A stretch of DNA of 6,219 nt from Acidobacteriaceae bacterium (GTDB lineage Bacteria > Acidobacteriota > Terriglobia > Terriglobales > Acidobacteriaceae). How positions within the stretch are numbered: the stretch's first letter is position 1; each line of letters begins with the position of its first letter. Below the pieces are notes generated by a model, which saw only the letters and a program-made list of their open reading frames with translations, did no database searches and had not been told where the DNA came from. Shown one piece after another: positions 5,823 to 6,219 of this stretch. The translations under genes and the position numbers were made by a program. The DNA is taken from NCBI GenBank assembly GCA_003140785.1, contig PLKY01000355.1:1-6219 (forward strand), given 5' to 3'.

Positions 5823-6149
5823 CTACCACCGACCCCAGGCGCGCGTGAAGTAGTCAGCCAGGGTCATGCCGATCAGCACAAGAAAGGTGAAGAATCCCGC
5901 ACCGACCGTCAACTTGGTGAGTTTGCTGCTGTATTTCACATGCATGAAAAACAGAACCACCAGCACCGCCTTGAGCACTGCAATCCCTAACGCGGCAATA
6001 GGATTGAAGATGCCCCATTCCTGGTACGAGGCCCACACTGTCGTCCCGGTCAACACCAGCAGCGAGGCCCCGATGACCACGTATATCTTCGGGCTGACGA
6101 TGTGATGCTCGTGTTCGTGTTCTTCCGGAGTTTCTTCGTGTTGGGTCAT
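5823..6149 (-). CDS. ctaF: Cytochrome c oxidase subunit IV (prokaryotic COX4 / caa3 subunit IV family)
   Basis: Complete 108-residue inner-membrane protein with ATG start and TAG stop. It is a small accessory subunit of the aa3/caa3 terminal oxidase, which transfers electrons from cytochrome c to oxygen and pumps protons; subunit IV is non-catalytic and thought to stabilise the complex. Three hydrophobic helices are visible at about residues 22-41, 48-70 and 77-98. The second ends in KAVLVVLFFMHVKY (60-73), the family signature around the FFMH motif. The third ends in LADYFTRAWGRW, the usual type of C-terminus. The N-terminus is acidic and His-rich (HEHEHH at 11-16) and should be soluble. The length is normal for the family. 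The start is fixed by the AGAGGAG sequence 7 bases upstream. It lies 12 bases after subunit III, so the two are surely co-transcribed. The ctaF symbol follows Bacillus usage; coxD-type names would serve equally. Confidence 0.93.
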   Translation of the reverse strand: MTQHEETPEEHEHEHHIVSPKIYVVIGASLLVLTGTTVWASYQEWGIFNPIAALGIAVLKAVLVVLFFMHVKYSSKLTKLTVGAGFFTFLVLIGMTLADYFTRAWGRW

Positions 6150-6156
6150 GCCGTGT

Positions 6157-6163
6157 CTCCTCT
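6157..6163 (-). promoter_or_regulatory. Shine-Dalgarno sequence of subunit IV, overlapping the subunit III stop
   Basis: Read on the minus strand the bases are AGAGGAG, a near-ideal Shine-Dalgarno core, with 7 bases (ACACGGC) before the ATG at 6149. It overlaps the TAG stop of subunit III (6162-6164), so a ribosome terminating on subunit III sits on the initiation site of subunit IV. This suggests translational coupling of the two subunits. Confidence 0.8.
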
Positions 6164-6219
6164 ATTGATGGCGGCTGATCAGATAAAGCAGCGGGAACAG
6201 GAAAATCCAGACAATATCG
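6162..6219 (-). CDS. ctaE: Cytochrome c oxidase subunit III, C-terminal end (partial, runs off the window)
   Basis: Only the last 18 codons and a TAG stop (6162-6164) are inside the window; base 6219 is the third base of a further codon. The residues read DIVWIFLFPLLYLISRHQ. This matches the end of the last transmembrane helix of haem-copper oxidase subunit III, where a conserved (H)xVDxVWxxLFPLxYL segment precedes a short basic tail. In this family subunit III is a seven-helix inner-membrane protein that packs on subunit I of the terminal oxidase. The identification is supported by the next gene, a subunit IV, which starts 12 bases later in the usual oxidase operon order. Being so short, the call rests on this motif and on context; the symbol follows the Bacillus cta naming. 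Confidence 0.82.
   Translation of the reverse strand, partial: DIVWIFLFPLLYLISRHQ

Overview
The window reads as a chromosomal segment of a GC-rich, soil-type bacterium, most likely an acidobacterium of the Terriglobia group. That assignment is an inference from protein style: a very large secreted protein with a BNR-type beta-propeller, a tail of tandem ASH/'choice-of-anchor D' repeats ending in LSGTG-like linkers, a propeller end of the form YGRGVWQIPL, and a C-terminal hydrophobic/Arg-rich/Cys-Gly module, all next to an aa3/caa3-type oxidase operon. All recognisable genes lie on the minus strand, so transcription runs from high to low coordinates.

Region by region: 6162-6218 holds the last 18 codons of cytochrome c oxidase subunit III. 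It is followed after 12 bases by a complete small gene for subunit IV (5823-6149) with a strong Shine-Dalgarno sequence. A rho-independent terminator (about 5744-5764) probably closes this oxidase operon. A non-coding interval of about 520 bases (5300-5822) carries that terminator, two short perfect palindromes (one containing a consensus DnaA box), and a purine-rich ribosome-binding stretch next to a 7-base tandem duplication. The remainder, 5299 down to 74, is one continuous reading frame for a secreted protein of about 1741 codons, but it is interrupted by two in-frame stop codons: TAG at 3944-3946 and TAA at 3542-3544.

The three pieces (451, 133 and 1155 codons) share the same frame, with no insertion or deletion. 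Both stops fall inside the beta-propeller, so no piece contains a whole propeller. The layout (signal peptide, propeller, six Cys-paired ASH repeats, one Ig-like domain, membrane/anchor module) only makes sense when all pieces are joined. The simplest reading is a recently inactivated pseudogene, or base errors in the assembly. Stop-codon readthrough is the interesting alternative. Bases 1-73 beyond its stop show nothing I can identify. I see no tRNA, rRNA, CRISPR or insertion sequence.
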